Positions 5,102 through 6,487 of a DNA stretch of 6,487 nucleotides are shown here, piece after piece (position 1 is the stretch's first letter; each line of letters opens with the position of its first letter). The notes beneath the pieces are model-generated. The model was not told the origin of the DNA, made no database searches, and saw nothing but the letters and a program-made list of their open reading frames with translations. The position numbers were made by a program, and so were the translations under genes. Source of the stretch: an uncultured Eubacteriales bacterium. Its GTDB lineage: Bacteria > Bacillota_I > Bacilli_A > RF39 > UBA660. The DNA lies in NCBI GenBank assembly GCA_900321645.1, contig ONWZ01000090.1:1-6487 (forward strand). The letters run 5' to 3'.

Positions 5102-5821
5102 ATGTCAGGACATAGTAAATGGTCAACAATTAAAAGAAAAAAAGGAGCAATTGATGCAGCTAGAAGTAAAGTATTCCAAAAATTAGCAAAAGAATTATAT
5201 GTGGCTGCTAAAAGTGGCGATTTAGATCCTGCTAATAATGCAGCACTTCGTATGGTTGTAGAAAAAGCCAAGGCAGAGAATATGCCGAAAGCAAATATCG
5301 AATCAGCAATTCAAAAAGCAGCTAGTAAGGGTGCTGGTGAAAGCTACGAATCAGTAAGATATGAAGGATATGGACCTAGTGGAATTGCTATTATGATCGA
5401 TTGCTTAACCGATAATAAAAATAGAACAGCTGGCTTTGTTAGAAGTACTTTATCAAAAAGAAATGGTAATTTAGGTACGGATGGATCAGTTAGTTACATG
5501 TTTAAAAGAAAAGGCTTAATTGTTTTAGAAAACGTGTATGATGAAGATAAAGTAATGGAAGAAATACTAGGACTAGATATTCTTGATATGGAAATTGGTG
5601 AAGAAGAAATAACAATCTATACTGAACCAGAAAAATTCTTAAGTGTCAAAGATGAATTAGAAAAATTAGGTTACGATAAATATTTAGTGTCAGAAGTTAC
5701 TTTTGTACCTGATAATTATATTAGTTTAGATGAAGAAGCAACGGAAAAAGTAATGACTTTAATCGAAGCTTTGGAAGATTTAGATGATGTACAAAATGTA
5801 TATCACAATCTAGATATATAG
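5102..5821 (+). CDS. yebC: YebC/PmpR (TACO1) family protein
   Basis: This 239-aa cytoplasmic protein has the full family length. Family hallmarks in order are GHSKW (3-7), the basic K-R-K-K segment (11-14), YEGYGPSG (87-94), NRTA (107-110), NGNLG (121-125), GSVSYMF (128-134) and the C-terminal LEDLDDVQNVYHN (224-236). The family was first annotated as a transcriptional regulator (PmpR); the mitochondrial member TACO1 and more recent bacterial work point to a role in translation, notably at proline-rich stall sites. The GHSKW opening resembles the YebC1-type rather than the YeeI-type paralogue of Bacilli, as far as can be judged by eye. The start is ATG 5102, with GAGGAGG upstream. It is followed 8 nt later by a small acidic gene whose ribosome binding site overlaps the yebC stop, so the two form an operon ending at the terminator at 6023-6049. 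A ruv gene often follows yebC in proteobacteria; none is seen here. Confidence 0.95.
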   Translation: MSGHSKWSTIKRKKGAIDAARSKVFQKLAKELYVAAKSGDLDPANNAALRMVVEKAKAENMPKANIESAIQKAASKGAGESYESVRYEGYGPSGIAIMIDCLTDNKNRTAGFVRSTLSKRNGNLGTDGSVSYMFKRKGLIVLENVYDEDKVMEEILGLDILDMEIGEEEITIYTEPEKFLSVKDELEKLGYDKYLVSEVTFVPDNYISLDEEATEKVMTLIEALEDLDDVQNVYHNLDI

Positions 5822-5829
5822 GAGTAATT

Positions 5830-6024
5830 ATGGAAAAAAAGATAGATGAATATAGAAAAGAAAGAGATTTAATTGTTGGGGAAATTGGGGAATTCGATGA
5901 AGAAGATTTTCGTAAATCAGGAATATCATTAGAAGAATTCAATAATCCAACAGCCGAAACTATTCAAAAATTAATTTTATATGTTAAAGAAGAATATGAT
6001 CAAACTTCAATTTATAGTGAATAA
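5830..6024 (+). CDS. Small acidic protein downstream of yebC, unknown function
   Basis: This 64-aa soluble protein begins MEKKIDEYRKERDL. By count it has 18 Asp/Glu against 9 Lys/Arg, so it is clearly acidic, and it has no Cys or Trp and no membrane segment. The N-terminal 18 residues and the stretch around 42-56 look helical, separated by an acidic linker (EFDEEDF, 21-27) and the ISLEEFNNP turn (32-40). The start is ATG 5830, with TAGGAG (5819-5824) overlapping the yebC stop codon, and the gene ends within the left arm of a strong terminator, so it is cleanly framed as the last gene of the yebC operon. I do not recognise a family. Its tight linkage could mean a partner or regulator role related to YebC, but this is only guilt by association. 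The expression signals make a real gene likely. Confidence 0.75.
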   Translation: MEKKIDEYRKERDLIVGEIGEFDEEDFRKSGISLEEFNNPTAETIQKLILYVKEEYDQTSIYSE

Positions 6025-6049
6025 GAATAAGTAAAACTTATTCTTTTTT
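6023..6049 (+). terminator. Intrinsic terminator of the yebC operon
   Basis: AAGAATAAG (6023-6031) pairs perfectly with CTTATTCTT (6037-6045) around the loop TAAAA, and the T-run covers 6044-6049. The stem begins within the TAA stop codon (6022-6024) of the small acidic gene. It is AT-rich, but the 9-bp stem, short loop and immediate T-run are textbook for low-GC Firmicutes. Confidence 0.85.
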
Positions 6050-6057
6050 CATATAAT
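6050..6057 (+). promoter_or_regulatory. -10 element of the yunB-like gene (CATATAAT)
   Basis: CATATAAT contains a perfect sigma-A -10 (TATAAT, 6052-6057) and also fits the CATANNNT pattern of the mother-cell sporulation sigma factors E and K. It begins 1 nt after the terminator T-run. No good -35 box is visible at 17 nt upstream (6029-6034 reads AAGTAA). With only 5 nt between this element and ATG 6063, transcription would start at or very near the start codon. Confidence 0.5.
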
Positions 6058-6062
6058 TAAAT

Positions 6063-6487
6063 ATGAAACTTAAAAGATATAAAAAAAAGACCATTGGTAC
6101 TTATTTATCACGTGAATTAATAATTATTATTATGGCTTTTATTGTGGCTTTAATAGTAATTAATTTCTTTTATAAAAAATTTAATACGACAATTATGCCA
6201 ATTGCTGAATCAAAAGCGAGAAAATATTTAACAGAAATTATTAATAATTCTACGGATAATATTAAATTTGATAATGATTTATTTACGATTGAAAAAAATA
6301 GTGATAATGAAATAAAAATGATTACTTATAATTCATATGAAGCTACCCAGTTAATTAATGAAATAACTCATAATATTCAAGATAGTTTTGATGAAATGGA
6401 AAGTGTCTTTAATGGTCATGATAAATTTATTGTCGATGAAATACCTTTAGGAACAGTATTTAATAATCCATTAATAAGAAATTTTGG
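6063..6487 (+). CDS. yunB: YunB-like sporulation protein, 3'-truncated by window edge
   Basis: 141 complete codons are visible before the window ends. The N-terminus is strongly basic (MKLKRYKKK), followed by a membrane helix at about 19-36. An extracytoplasmic-looking region then ends in the segment ITYNSYEATQLINEITHNIQ (87-106) and VDEIPLGTVFNNPLIRNF (124-141). The I-P-L-G-x(5)-P-L-(I/F) pattern followed by NFG matches the conserved block of B. subtilis YunB as I recall it. YunB is a mother-cell (sigma-E-controlled) protein needed for normal sporulation; its biochemical role is unclear. ATG 6063 is the only upstream choice: an in-frame TAA lies at 6054-6056 with no other start codon between, and later Met codons fall within or past the membrane helix. 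No Shine-Dalgarno is present, unlike most genes here. It is a separate transcription unit after the yebC terminator. Confidence 0.75.
   Translation, partial: MKLKRYKKKTIGTYLSRELIIIIMAFIVALIVINFFYKKFNTTIMPIAESKARKYLTEIINNSTDNIKFDNDLFTIEKNSDNEIKMITYNSYEATQLINEITHNIQDSFDEMESVFNGHDKFIVDEIPLGTVFNNPLIRNF

Noticed and set aside
5083..5271. Reverse-strand open frame over the yebC start
   Set aside because: It is antisense to the conserved N-terminus of yebC and has no recognisable product.
5721..5942. Reverse-strand open frame spanning the yebC end and the small acidic gene
   Set aside because: It covers two genes with good ribosome sites on the + strand, and its translation is low-complexity Ser/Leu-rich.

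Overview
The window is AT-rich and densely packed, with every gene on the + strand. It looks like a low-GC Firmicutes (Bacillota) chromosome, possibly one of the very AT-rich gut Bacilli or Clostridia lineages. This rests on the strong base bias, good Shine-Dalgarno sequences, a Gram-positive-style Tad cluster and a YunB-type sporulation gene. TGA is used as a stop (tadB ends in TGA overlapping the tadC start), so the code is standard and not the Mycoplasma code. No species can be assigned from the sequence alone.

Region 1 (1-4315) is the distal part of a Tad/Flp-type (type IVc pilus, T2SS-related) operon. In order it holds the 3' end of a TadE-like pseudopilin gene, a MinD/CpaE(TadZ)-like ATPase, the secretion motor ATPase CpaF/TadA, a 48-aa single-pass membrane protein, and the platform proteins TadB and TadC. 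Genes overlap by 1 nt or lie within about 20 nt of each other, so they are almost certainly co-transcribed from a promoter upstream of the window. In such systems CpaF powers pilin extraction through the TadB/TadC platform, and the CpaE-like protein positions the machine.

Region 2 (4316-5041) is a toxin-antitoxin cassette. It has its own good promoter (TTGACA, 17 nt, TATTTT with an extended TG), an inverted repeat around the -35 box, a DinJ/RelB antitoxin and an 8-nt-overlapping YafQ/RelE-family toxin, followed by a weak hairpin with a T-run.

Region 3 (5042-6049) is a housekeeping pair: yebC (YebC/PmpR/TACO1 family) and a small acidic protein of unknown function, closed by a clear intrinsic terminator.

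Region 4 (6050-6487) begins a yunB-like sporulation gene that runs off the window. It has no Shine-Dalgarno, and a CATATAAT element lies 5 nt before its only usable upstream start, which suggests a leaderless mRNA. I found no tRNA, rRNA, CRISPR array, insertion sequence or replication origin. Nothing here is convincingly a new system. The best leads are the small membrane protein inside the Tad operon, the leaderless yunB start, and the toxin-antitoxin cassette placed exactly at the end of the Tad operon.
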